Shown one piece after another: positions 13,201 to 23,145 of a stretch of 64,000 nucleotides of DNA. Source of the DNA: Anthoceros angustus (taxonomy: Eukaryota; Streptophyta; Anthocerotopsida; Anthocerotales; Anthocerotaceae); NCBI GenBank assembly GCA_010909165.1, contig MU008158.1, forward strand, positions 2,877,478 through 2,941,477, written 5' to 3'. Within the stretch, counting starts at the first letter, position 1. Every line of letters starts with the position of its first letter. The translations under genes were made by a program, and so were the position numbers. The notes beneath the pieces were generated by a model. The model did not search any database. It had not been told where the DNA came from and saw nothing but the letters and a program-made list of their open reading frames with translations.

Positions 13201-16200
13201 ATTGTCCGGAGTGAAGACATCGACGGATTCGTATGCGTGTCCTGTGACCCTGTTCGCTCGGATGGTGTGAGAGGTGCTACAGCGGTCTCGCAGCTTGTGG
13301 GTCCTGTGTCACCATGTGAGTATCCTCTGGGTCGGGACGCAGGAGAACTAGGAGCTGGTGGTCTTACTCGTGTCCTCACACCCAACTGTGAAAATAATGC
13401 TCAAAATCTGATGCAGCTGCGCCAGCGTGCGAGTCTCTTGAAATAATTGGAGATCCAGTGGAAGGTGGAACTTTGCAATTGCAAGCTCTCTATACTGGAG
13501 GGTGAGATGGTCTCTCTGTAGTTCCTATGGGGCATTCTGTGCAGTGGCAAGTTGAAAGGTCGGTTGAACTTCTGTTGATGGCATGCAGTGTACGAGGAGC
13601 TTGCCGTCAGGAATGGCATCGAAGGGACTTCTACGGAAGAGATGTTCTCTTGAGCCTTAATGGTAACGACAGTTCGCTTTCGGTCAAAGTGCCTGGTGGG
13701 TCGTTCAATGTGGGAGTTGGTGGCTGATGCACGAAGTTACTTTTTCTTTTGCGGGGTGTCTGCAGATACTTTGCATCTGACAGGGGAGGATGTTGGAGCC
13801 CGGATTCGCCTTGTTTTCATTCCTGTTCGGCAGGATGGGATAGTTGGAGAACCCGTTGAAGTGTTGTCAGATGTGGTAGTCGACGGTATGGCCACTAACT
13901 TGCCCTTAGTTCTATACAGCTGCCTATGCTCCTGCTTGGCTGAACACTTGTTTGGCTCTGTACAGCTGACCCGGAAGGCAAAGAGCTCGAAATACCACAC
14001 TGCTCTGAGGATGTACCTGTCACGCCTCGTAAAGTGTATTTTGGCGGTCAAGAAGGCGTAGGAGAGTATGCTTGGTATCGAACAGCTGAGGACGCGGTGT
14101 TTCAAGCGTTGCCTCACGACTCAAAATTATTGTCACACTCTCTGTATGGCAAACCTTCAGTTCGTTGCATTAGTCGGTAATTTATGACTCCTGACGGCCC
14201 TTGTTCCAAACTTCCTGACACCCCTTGTTTCAGATCGTATACACCGAGATTGGAAGATGTGGGTCATCACCTTGTTCTTCATTGGGTGCCCTCGCGTAAG
14301 GATGGGAAGCGGGGCAAGCCTGTGCTTGCATGCAGCAAGTTTCCGGTTGAAGCTGGTGCGTTCTCAGTTGATGCACCTTCTCTGTTTTTTTTGTCAGTCC
14401 ACCTGGAGTGAAGGGCTGCTCACGACAGTGTTTGTGGTTAGCAGCGCCTCCGTCAGTCCACAGTGTCCACTTGGCAGAAGTCAGTCCTGGCTTATATCAG
14501 GGAGAGGGAATCTACTATGGTGGGGTGGAAGGTAGTAGCCAGAAAAGTTGGTACAGACTAACTCCAGATGGGAGCAAGCTACTTATTGAGGGCGCCGTTT
14601 CCTCTACATACGCTCCCAATGACGATGATTATACCTGTCGTCTCATATTTGGGTGATGCATAATGTTTTTCTCAAATGACTGAAGCCTACCTGCTTTGGG
14701 TATACTGCTTGGCTGACGCATAGTAATGTGCTTGGTGCTCCAGGTATCTTCCTGTCCGAGCAGATGGTATAGTGGGAGAGCTGGTACTGACACAACCAAG
14801 CTCCGTTGTTTATCCTGGTGAGTATGGGTCATTGGAATGTTGCATGGGAGCTTCGCAACCAGCAATTCCAGAAGGGTTCTGACCTCGTCTTTGTCGTCAC
14901 CAGAGATGCCGAGAGTTCACAGGCTGGTCTTCACTGGCAGAGCTGTTGAGGGCGAGGTCCTCACAGCGTTGGAAGTAATACCCAAGGGGGAGACACAGGA
15001 GATTGTTTGGGAGAAGTATAAGAAAGAAATCAAGTACCAGTGGTAAGTGTTTCTCGAAACTTCAGAATTTTTTTTTTGGTTTTTGTCAGTGACCCTTCGT
15101 TTGCTGGTAACGTAGCAAAGAGTTTGGTTGGTTTGTCAAAGGTCTCGATCTCGGGCAGATGAAGATGTGTTTGAGCCAATCCCTTTGCAGCGGGTTTGTA
15201 GCTTCAAGGTTCGGCTGGAGGATGTCGGGTACTGCTTGCAATGTGAGTGTACTTTGGTTGACGTCTTTGGCAGAACTGGAGAGCCAGTTTCTGAGATCTC
15301 CGCCCCTGTACAACCAGGTAAGGTTGTTTGGCTTGCCTGTGTCCTTTCGTGCCCTTGACACTGTGCGGTGAGGAGTTGACGATGGGTCTGCACTAATTGC
15401 AGGATTCCCTAAAATCGACAAGCTGGAAGTCGATGGTCTGGGATATCACACCAGTCTGTATGCCGTGAGAGGCCTGTACTTCGGTGGGAAAGAGGGCAGA
15501 AGTACAGTACAATGGTTTCGTGCCATGGCTGGGAGTCCTGACCTGATACCTATTTCTGGTATGTTTGAGTCAGTGTGTTGCTAAGATGAGGTAGTATCAA
15601 CAACAACACATGTTTAGCTGCTGAAGGGATGGTTGTTTTGTGGGTGGTTAGGCGAGGTCGGACGGATGTACGAGGCGAATGTGGATGACGTCGGCTACAG
15701 GCTTGTGGCTGTGTATACCCCGGTGCGAGAAGATGGAGTTGAAGGTCTGCCGACTTCGGCATCCACTGATCCCGTAATTGTTGGTAAGAATTATGCCCCT
15801 GAGATGGCGCTCTGGGTTAAACTACACAAAAAAAATTGCCATACACTGACTTACTCACTTGTGGGCCAGAACCTGAGATTGCAAAGGAAGTGAAGCAGAA
15901 AGTAGATCTGGGCGTGGTAAAGTTCGAGGTACGGTTCCCATTGTATGTTGGCAGCTGACTTTTCTTGGTTGTGGGCTGTTGGGCTTGACGTTGCAAGAGT
16001 TGTTGGCCTCTGTATGTCAACAGGCTTTGCGGGATCGCGACCGGTCTCCCATGAAGGTAGGTAGCTATGCATGTGAGCGGTAGCCGAAGCGTGTCTTCGT
16101 AGGTGAAGTATGCACTGAGCTGAGCGCACATACGGTTTGTGTGTGTCAGGGGCAACTAGTATTGGGAAGTCTGGAGAGGCGCGTGCTGGATGTAAATAGA

Positions 16201-16533
16201 AAAAGGGTGAAGGTGGTGAAACCATCCAAAGCGTCCTTCGCATCCACGGAGCTGCGAGGCACCTATGCACCACCCTTCCATGTGAGTTCCTTCAGAGAAT
16301 CCTTTTAGCAGTGGGGCCAGCTCCACTGTACCCTAACGTGTGCCTCGCTGTCATTCCGTCAGGTCGAGCTGTTCCGCAACGACCAGCACCGGCTGAAAAT
16401 CGTGATAGACTTGGAGAACGAGGTGGAGCTGATGGTGCAGTCCCGGCATATCCGAGACGTGATCGTTCTCGTGCTGCGCGGCCTCGCCCAGAGATACAAC
16501 AGCACGCCCTTAAACCTGTTGCTCAAGATGTGA
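7213..16533 (+). CDS. AIR9: AIR9 microtubule-associated protein
   Basis: Orthologue of plant AIR9, a large microtubule-binding protein of cortical arrays, preprophase band and cell plate insertion sites. Exon 1 (7213-8460, 416 codons) gives an acidic Glu/Gln head and then a long Ser/Pro/Lys-rich basic region, the family's microtubule-binding part. Many small exons follow. Leucine-rich repeats run from the exon at 8547 (RLDLRGQKVRSLDGN) through FVYLRDNKLTTLNGIE, VLDLSFNEFKGSGFEP, QLYLAGNQITSLTGLP and FLSVAQNKIKSLAMA to HLRLEENPILDVPHVEA near 9650. About ten Ig-like A9 repeats come next, recognised by YFGG.EGPS..QWF-like cores (near 11240, 11955, 12500, 12985, 14045, 14515, 15480). The conserved C-terminus is read from 16363 to the stop at 16533 (QSRHIRDVIVLVLRGLAQRY). 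Splice sites are GT-AG and introns mostly 80-250 bases. Exon order and content match land-plant AIR9 closely. Individual exon borders in the A9 region were judged by eye. Confidence 0.95.
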
Positions 16534-16603
16534 TTCCATTATACATAGCTACTCGGAGGCGAGAAGATAATATAAGTTAAACACACGGGCGTGCACTACT
16601 AGC

Positions 16604-17659
16604 CTAGGAGACATGTGCAACATTGGTGTGGCCAAGCGTAACTATGACAAGAAATTGAATGGGGGTTACGAGGTAAAGGAAGGCAATCCCCATGGTGGTG
16701 GCGCTGGCCACGGAACTGGAGAAGAGCTGCTCGATGTCCCTGTTATGCGACTCCCACTGCTGGTAGAGAAGAAACGTCGAAATGCCCCAGCCGGCCAGCA
16801 GCGCAGGGCAAGGGAAGCAGGCGTAAAGCCCCTGGTCCATGAGGAACTTGAGCGGAGGCGGCACCACCAGCACGAAGAGTATCAGGCCCGCGGGGACTGT
16901 GACGATCGGCTCTGCGTGTGTGCAGTGCAGCAATCAAACAATGTGAGTTGAGCGTCTGCGAGATAAGGAGGCTAACAAAGTCAAGTTACATAAGTTAGCT
17001 TAGTAAGCCAAGTTAGATAGGTTGATGGACATGGTTAGGTGAGGAGTGAATGTACCGTTGAGTACGGGCCACGGAAGGAAAATGTATAAGAAGACGAAGA
17101 CGAGCGCGATCCACTTGACAAACGAACTCCTGGCATTTGAAAGAAGAAAGTTGTTGAAGATTTGAGATGTGCTGCAATTGCAGCAAGGCGTGTCGCGGGT
17201 GTCGCGGAGGAAAAAGCGTTTGAAACCAGGAGACTGACCGGAGGATGGCGATCTGCGTTCGGAGCAGGTGGACGGCGGTGAAGGGCACGAGGAGCTGGAG
17301 CATGAGGGAACTTTTGGTGCCGTTCACGTAGTGCGCGGTCCAGTCCAGAATCAATAGATAGCTGCAGATGGGAGACGAGCTGAAGTTAGAGGCAGCAAGA
17401 GGCGAGACGCGTCTCGTGCAGGCGATGAAAGCGTGGCTTACAGGGGGACGATGGTGCCGACGAAGCCCAGCACTTCGGCTACTGCGATGAAGAGCGCCCA
17501 AAGTATCTGCGTGAAGTTGCAGCAAGCTGGTTGCGGCAGTTGCATCTCTGAGGCTTGGTCCGGCCCTGCTCTCGAGACAGGCTGGGCATTGAGCTCCAGA
17601 TCGACGTCGACGTCTGGTGAATCCTCCGACACCGGGCTGGGAATCAGAGGCTGGTCCAT
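16604..17659 (-). CDS. COR413: COR413-family multi-pass membrane protein
   Basis: Cold-regulated 413 family protein, a small multi-pass membrane protein of the plant plasma membrane or chloroplast envelope linked to cold tolerance. Four exons on the minus strand (17659-17442, 17361-17239, 17129-17056, 16911-16604) sum to 723 bases, exactly 241 codons, all with GT-AG borders. Recognisable blocks are YLLILDWTAHYVNGTKSS, FVKWIALVFVFLYIFLPW, VPAGLILFVLVVPPPLKFL and a final hydrophobic helix (TMGIAFLYLVTPIQFLVIV), giving about five to six membrane segments. I start at MDQPLIPSP (17659). An upstream in-frame ATG at 17854 would leave only 21 bases to the AUG7 stop and adds a non-conserved stretch. 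The stop lies about 70 bases from the AIR9 stop, so the two genes converge. The N-terminus is longer than in typical plasma-membrane members. Confidence 0.88.
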
Positions 17660-17875
17660 TTTTGCGGGAGCATAAACATTTGGAGGCTGCGCCTGTGTGT
17701 GCGCGGACTGGTGGCAGCAGGAAGAGACCTGGCGCCAGGCGGAGTTATGGTGGCGAGCCGGGAGCAACTTGGCATTACGCTCGGTCGTGGGGGAGTGGGG
17801 CACGCACGCTACCCCGTTTCCGTTTTTAGAAAAGTCCTTGTTTATTGTAGGCAACGGTTTTTTTTACAATGCGGG

Positions 17876-18907
17876 CTAGGGGGTGAGGCGGGTGCGCGAG
17901 GCAGACAGCACATTCAGCCCGTGGTTGAATCCGACCAGCGCGTCCTCGCAATCCGCCACCAGCCGCGCCAGGCTGCTGCTCCCAGGCTCGTTCTCCGCTT
18001 CCGAGTCGGCCATGGCGGCGTGCGCCTCCCGGTGGCCCTTGAGGTTGCGCAGGAGGCGTAGCAGGTGCTTGTAGGATTCCACCACATGCTTCGCCGCGGC
18101 CCCCAGCCCGTGCAGCTGCGGGACCTCCATGCTGTGCGTCCATGGCCGGATCTCCTTGGCGTAGATGGCGTCGAATGCCCTGGCCGTGTCCACGAAGATG
18201 TGCAGCTGCCTCCGGAGCTCTGCCTCAGCCTCCGCCTGTCCGGCGCCCTGCTCGTCGCTGCTGTCGTAGTTCCTGCTCCCGGCTAGGGTTAGGGTTTGCT
18301 CCAGCTCTGAGGCCTGGGAGGTGAGCTCCGCGAGCTTGGCCTGAAGCTGCGGCAGCTGTGGGGACGAGGCAGCCGGGGGAGCTGCGGCGGCCACATCCGC
18401 AGGGAAGAGCTTGCAGTCGTCGGAGAAGGCTTGAGCCTGTCGTTCCGCTATCCCGTCCAGGAGCTGCACATCCTTGGCCAGCTGGTCGTCCCCGCTCCAC
18501 TCCGAGTTGTCGGCGAAGAGGCTGGCCTCCACCAGCTCCACCAGTGCCTGCAGGCTCTCGGCGCGGTTCTCGTAGCTGCCCTTGCCCTGGATGGCCTCCG
18601 TGTCCAGCCCCGGCGTCAGGCCGAGGAATTTCGCGATCTGTGCCAGGTACTGGATCTTTACCCACTCCTGCTCCGCCTCAGCCCCCCGCTCCCCGCGCCC
18701 CTCCAGATCTAAATCGGACTCCGCATCCAGCACTGGTCCTGGCTCCGCGTCCGCGAACGGGGACTTATCTCCCAGCAGCTTGAAGAAGAGCCACTCCAGG
18801 AGCGTGTACCGTTCCAGCCCCGCGTACAGCAGAGACTGCGCAGGCACGGACGCCCGAGGGTAGTTCAGCACCACCAGCTTCTGCACCACCTCCTCCATCA
18901 CGTCCAT
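17876..18907 (-). CDS. AUG7: Augmin complex subunit 7
   Basis: Subunit 7 of the plant augmin complex, which recruits gamma-tubulin to microtubule sides and builds spindle and phragmoplast arrays. The 343-residue protein matches plant AUG7 along its length: NYPRASVPAQSLLYAGLERY and LLEWLFFKLLGDKSPF near the N-terminus, IQYLAQIAKFLGLTPGLD and EAIQGKGSYENR, LVEASLFADNSEWSGDDQLA, SDDCKLFPADV, a coiled-coil-like middle, and ARAFDAIYAKEIRPWTHSME followed by VPQLHGLGAAAKHVVESYKH. I use the ATG at 18907; the frame extends to a TTG at 18919 but that is not needed. It is a single uninterrupted frame among intron-rich neighbours and is GC-rich, which is odd and may reflect intron loss or retroposition. 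The gene is divergently paired with the D-cysteine desulfhydrase gene. Confidence 0.95.
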   Translation of the reverse strand: MDVMEEVVQKLVVLNYPRASVPAQSLLYAGLERYTLLEWLFFKLLGDKSPFADAEPGPVLDAESDLDLEGRGERGAEAEQEWVKIQYLAQIAKFLGLTPGLDTEAIQGKGSYENRAESLQALVELVEASLFADNSEWSGDDQLAKDVQLLDGIAERQAQAFSDDCKLFPADVAAAAPPAASSPQLPQLQAKLAELTSQASELEQTLTLAGSRNYDSSDEQGAGQAEAEAELRRQLHIFVDTARAFDAIYAKEIRPWTHSMEVPQLHGLGAAAKHVVESYKHLLRLLRNLKGHREAHAAMADSEAENEPGSSSLARLVADCEDALVGFNHGLNVLSASRTRLTP

Positions 18908-18952
18908 GGCGGAAGCCAAACCCTAACGCTCACTCAAAGAACGCGAATTGCA
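18908..18952. promoter_or_regulatory. Very short divergent spacer with telo-box
   Basis: Only 45 bases separate the AUG7 start (minus) from the desulfhydrase start (plus). The spacer contains AAACCCTAA (18918-18926), identical to the plant telo-box, common in promoters of cell-cycle and translation genes. Because both 5' leaders must fit here or overlap the partner gene, the regulatory region is probably shared. The functional role is inferred. Confidence 0.5.
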
Positions 18953-20441
18953 ATGTCGAAAGGGATGATGGCCGCCGCGCCTCCGCTTCCTCGGTTGCTC
19001 CTGGAGCGGCGATGGCTGCTCCCGCTTCCGCGCACCGACGTGCACCGCGTCTCCGTCTCCCGCGATGCGCAAGAATGCCGCCTGGATGAAAATGCGGGCT
19101 CCGGAGATGGCCGCCACTTCTACCTTGTCAGAGACGACCTGCTGCATCCGACCATGGGGGGAAACAAGCTACGCAAGCTGGACGCCCTGCTGCCCGCGCT
19201 CAAAGCGGCAGGGGTGACCGATCTGGTGAGTGCCGCGCCGATCTGCTGCTACATCCCGCGCCTGAACACATGCATCATGGCATCGTCGCATGCGGCAGGT
19301 CACCTGTGGAGGTTGCCAAAGTGCACATACTGCAGCAATAGGTAGGTGATCGAGTCAGTGAGTGAGCGAGCTCGTGTCTTGTCCTGTCCTGCCCTGTCCG
19401 CTTGGACTTGCAATTGCACTTCTACTTGGTATCTGTGATGGCATCGCATCCCTTTCTGCTGCAGCCTTGGCGGCTGCTCAATCTGCAATCCGCGCTCACC
19501 TGCTGGTGCGAGGGGAGGCCCCGGCTGTTCCCACCGGATACAATCTCGTGTCTGCCATGTTCGGCCACATCACCTACATTCCAAGGTCAGAGTATGCCGA
19601 CCGAGAAGCGATGCTGTCGAAGCATGCGGCTCGCGTAGCAGGTGCTACCGGCTCGCTCGTGTGCTTGGACGCAGCTGGAAGCCTCATCACTACCCCCGAC
19701 TCATCGGTAGGAAGCCAGCGAATAGCGGTGGTTAAGGAGGGGGCTTCTGGACCTCTGGCATTGCTCGGTCAGTGAGTGACATCCGCACGCCTGCTCTTCC
19801 CTTTCTTCTTCCTACAGGCAGACATTGATGAATCTGCCTTCCTCCATGTATGTGAATCTCAGGACTCATTCGCCTTGTGGAGTACCTGAGCCAGCACTCA
19901 GCAGCGCTCCCTTGCAGCGAGCCCATGCAGCTGGTGGTGGATTGTGGCACAGGGACTACTGCCATCGGGCTTGCACTGGGCGTTGCTCTCTTCGGGCTTC
20001 CATGGCACATCGTGGGAGTGATGCTAGCGGACACAGCAGAGAGTTACGATGAGCACAAGCATTCTCTTCTGTCGGATTTCAGCAATGTGTACCCAAGTGT
20101 CACGCACCTGCAGCTGCCAATCACATGGATACCACGCCAGCAGCCACGCAGGTTGGTACACCTGCCGAAACCGCTTCTCGTTTTTTTATTGATCCATCCG
20201 TTTCGAACGCGCCACTGTTGCATCCAGCAGGTTCGGGAAGGTCCTTCCAGGCGAGATCAAGGCATGCCAGCAGATAGCACGGCAAACTGGGGTGCTGTTG
20301 GATCCGATCTACACTTTGGCTGCCTGGGAGGCCGCCGTTTCCTTGTGCCTGAAGGGGCACAGCCGGGTGGCGGCTTTGCACACAGGGGGCACCATGGGGC
20401 TCTTCGGATTGGCTCAGAGATACCCCTCTCAATTCATTTAG
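18953..20441 (+). CDS. D-cysteine desulfhydrase / ACC deaminase-like PLP enzyme
   Basis: Fold-type II PLP enzyme of the D-cysteine desulfhydrase/ACC deaminase family, expected to split D-cysteine to pyruvate, sulfide and ammonia. It resembles the plant D-CDES2 type. Five exons (18953-19225, 19299-19341, 19465-19767, 19863-20151, 20231-20441) total 1119 bases, 373 codons including the stop. Seen in order: HFYLVRDDLLHPTMGGNKLR with Lys72 as the likely PLP lysine; VTCGGCQSAHTAAI in the tiny second exon; RAHLLVRGEAPAVPTGYNLV; GLIRLVEYLSQ; the glycine-rich phosphate loop VVDCGTGTTAIGLALGV; LLDPIYTLAAWEAAV; and HTGGTMGLFGLAQRYPSQF at the end. The first 30 residues are Arg/Leu-rich and could be an organelle-targeting peptide. 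An AATAAA at 20470 fits a poly(A) signal. Confidence 0.92.
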
Positions 20442-20469
20442 GTCTTTTCACGTCTTTGTTATTTAATTT

Positions 20470-20475
20470 AATAAA
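20470..20475 (+). terminator. Candidate poly(A) signal AATAAA
   Basis: AATAAA lies 29 bases after the desulfhydrase stop codon within an AT-rich patch, in a suitable position for a polyadenylation signal. No transcript evidence is available. Confidence 0.4.
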
Positions 20476-20628
20476 GCAGATGTTCAGGTTCAGCTTGCGG
20501 TGAGTTCCGGCCTGCCACTCACCTCATGAGCAGCAGCGGATGAGAGCGTAGGAGGCCAACCAAGGCCAGCCATGGCCTTGGCTGGCCGCGCCTTGGCTGC
20601 CCCTTGCTGACCTTCTGCGCGGGGCGAC

Positions 20629-23145
20629 ATGTTGTGCGCGCTCTCCTCTACCATGTGCTGCGCGTCCGCGTGCAGCCCGGCGGAGGCGCTGCAACTTCAA
20701 CGATGCGACCGTGACGCCAGGCTGCTGCACGACCTGGCCACCTCCGACTCGCCGCTGGATCTCAAGCTCCACTTCAGCTCCGATGGCCGCATGGACATGC
20801 CTGCTCTGCACGCCGCCTTCTCTGCCTTCACGTCGAATGCAGATTTGGCGACGGTTGTGCAGCTCATGAAGAAGCTGCACGATTCGGGCTTGCCGGCATC
20901 CAAATTCGCCGGGCCCTGCACCACCAGGATGCTGGCCACGCAGCTTCAAGAAATGTTGCAGCAGGAGCAAGAAGAGCAGGAGCAGCAAAAGCAGGAAGAG
21001 GAGGAGCAGCAGCAGCAGATTGCTGCTTGTGTGGACATTCTAACAGCGCTGTCAACGTACGGATTCCGCGCTAAGCATCTGGTGCCCCCGCCTCTCTTCA
21101 TCCCCAGCTGCGCGGGAACAGGTGATGCCGCTCTCATGTTGCGCTACGCAGCTCTCCTGCCTCACGATGTGCGGCTTTTCAATGCTGTGATTGAAGCGTT
21201 TGCTGAGCGAGGTGACCTGGAGGCGGCTCTCTCTGTGTTGGCCTCTCTGCCTGCAGCGGGCTATGTCCCGGATATGTACACCTACCGAACTTTGGTGGAT
21301 GCCTGTGCTCATTGCGGCCAACCCGGCGTTGCACTGGACGTCTACCACAGCATGCTGGAGGCAGGAATGATACCTAACGTCTTCGTGTGCAACAGCGTGT
21401 TGAATGCTAATGCCAAGGATTTACACCTGGTGCGACGAATTTACAAGCAGATGCAGGAGAGCGGGGTGCAACCTGATCCTCCCACCTATCATATTCTGCT
21501 CAAGTCATTCGCCTATGCTGCTTCTCATGAGCTGGTGCCGGATCTGTACGACGAAGTCGCGGGTCGCGTCACGGATGGTAGCCTGCAAATTGATGTCTTC
21601 ACGTACTCCAGGTTCATTCAGGCTTTCGGGGATGCCAAGATGTGGGAGTCGGCGATGAGGGTGAAGGATGATATGGTGGCAGCTGGGGTCACTCTGAACC
21701 AGGTCACGTGGAATTGCTTAATCGGTGCCTGTGCAACGTCAGGGCTGGGTGGACAAGCTCTGCGTCTCCTCCATGACATGATCACAGCTGGCTGTCAGCC
21801 CAACACCGATACCTACAACATGGTGCTTCATGCCTTTGCCGAAGGAGGTCAGCAAGAAACTGCTGTCCAGTTGTTCGAGGAGTGGAAAAGGGACGGCCCC
21901 TTCTCGTCCATCCTGATTCAAGAGTTTGGCAGCGAACCACTGGTGCTGAGCCTGGCCGAGTTGGAGACCGAGAGTTGCAAACCTAATCTTGTGACCTACA
22001 ACACCATGATGAAGGCTTGCAGGAAGGCGCCCAAGGATGCCCAGGCGCTCATGGATGAGATGAGATCCCTTGGCTTCGTGCCGGACCAGAAGACCTGGTC
22101 TACCCTCCTCGACTCGCACGGAACTGCGGGTGATCTGGAAGGTGCTACCAGGGTTTTTGGGGAGATGGAGCGGGCTGGGATTCCTCATGATGTTGTCAGC
22201 TTCACCTCCATGATGAAGGCTTGTGTGTTAGCCAAGAATCCAGATAGAGCTTTTTCCTTCTTTGCCATGATGAAGGCTGCTGGTATCCGGCCCAATGTGG
22301 TGACATACAACACTCTGCTCAGAGCCCAGCGCAAGTACGGACAGCTGAGCGAAGTGCGGCGTGCACTGGCTCTGTATGAGGAAATGCGTGATGCAGGGTT
22401 TGCACCCAAGGACCGCATCTTGAAGTCGCTTTTGGAAGAATGGGCGGAAGGGGCTCTGGGGAATGCAGCTACCAACTGGAGGAGCTCGTCAGGTGAAGCC
22501 TCTTCGGAGGCAGCTGACCTGAACGAGTACACTGAGCTGCTATTGCAAAAGGTGGCCGCACACGCCAGTTCTGTCGACCAGGGCAACAGCATGACTATCG
22601 ATCTGCGTGGTCTCTCCAAGGCCGAAGCTAGGTTAGCAGTCTTAGCTGTGTTGAGAATAGTGAAGGAAAAACACTCTGCGACGACGCCTGTCACCATGGA
22701 CCTGGAGATCATCACCGGAGCCGGTAAGCAGAGCCGTTCGGTCATCCAGGAGGCCGTCTTAGGTGTGTTGCAGGACGAGCTTCGACTCGCGGTTGTGTTA
22801 GTAGACAGTAGGAACCGCACCGGCCAACAACTGGAGCCGATGGACGACACTGCTTCCTCCCGGACGCCTCTACAAGAACGTACAGTGTATCCGGATGCCA
22901 CCACGGCTGAACGAGAAGCCACAGCCAACGGGGAGGGAACTGCCAGCAAGTGGAACCGGCAGCAAGTCAAGGTGGTGGCCAGAAGACCTGTGAACTCAGG
23001 TAGACTAATGGTCCCCAAGGATTCCCTCAATGCCTGGTTGCAAAAGGGCAGATGGAAGTCCGAGAGAAGAAGAAAAGGACAACAGGACTTTGATTCCATG
23101 ACGAACATTTGGCAACAGCCCACAGTGGAAGAACTGGTGACGTAG
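20629..23145 (+). CDS. PPR-SMR protein (At5g02830-like)
   Basis: An 838-residue pentatricopeptide-repeat protein with a C-terminal SMR domain, in one exon. Members of this group act on organelle RNA, mostly in chloroplasts. P-type 35-residue repeats run from about residue 180 to 600, for example YTYRTLVDACAHCGQPGVAL, VTWNCLIGACATSGLGGQAL, VTYNTMMKACRKAPKDAQAL and VVTYNTLLRAQRKYGQLSEV. A Gln/Glu-rich segment lies at about residues 105-130. The SMR domain starts near residue 655 (TIDLRGLSKAEARLAVL) and has IITGAGKQSRS. The usual DLHG motif reads DLRG, which may matter for nuclease activity. The central repeats look most like Arabidopsis At5g02830. No clear transit peptide is visible after the first ATG. 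It starts 187 bases after the desulfhydrase stop. Confidence 0.9.
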   Translation: MLCALSSTMCCASACSPAEALQLQRCDRDARLLHDLATSDSPLDLKLHFSSDGRMDMPALHAAFSAFTSNADLATVVQLMKKLHDSGLPASKFAGPCTTRMLATQLQEMLQQEQEEQEQQKQEEEEQQQQIAACVDILTALSTYGFRAKHLVPPPLFIPSCAGTGDAALMLRYAALLPHDVRLFNAVIEAFAERGDLEAALSVLASLPAAGYVPDMYTYRTLVDACAHCGQPGVALDVYHSMLEAGMIPNVFVCNSVLNANAKDLHLVRRIYKQMQESGVQPDPPTYHILLKSFAYAASHELVPDLYDEVAGRVTDGSLQIDVFTYSRFIQAFGDAKMWESAMRVKDDMVAAGVTLNQVTWNCLIGACATSGLGGQALRLLHDMITAGCQPNTDTYNMVLHAFAEGGQQETAVQLFEEWKRDGPFSSILIQEFGSEPLVLSLAELETESCKPNLVTYNTMMKACRKAPKDAQALMDEMRSLGFVPDQKTWSTLLDSHGTAGDLEGATRVFGEMERAGIPHDVVSFTSMMKACVLAKNPDRAFSFFAMMKAAGIRPNVVTYNTLLRAQRKYGQLSEVRRALALYEEMRDAGFAPKDRILKSLLEEWAEGALGNAATNWRSSSGEASSEAADLNEYTELLLQKVAAHASSVDQGNSMTIDLRGLSKAEARLAVLAVLRIVKEKHSATTPVTMDLEIITGAGKQSRSVIQEAVLGVLQDELRLAVVLVDSRNRTGQQLEPMDDTASSRTPLQERTVYPDATTAEREATANGEGTASKWNRQQVKVVARRPVNSGRLMVPKDSLNAWLQKGRWKSERRRKGQQDFDSMTNIWQQPTVEELVT

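Noticed and set aside
17660-17854. N-terminal extension of COR413 to an ATG at 17854
   Set aside because: It would start 21 bases from the AUG7 stop, leaving almost no room for the AUG7 3' end, and the added peptide is not family-like.
18281-18300. Telomere-like CTAGGGTTAGGGTTTG
   Set aside because: It lies inside the AUG7 coding sequence and is only about two units long, so it is not an interstitial telomere array.
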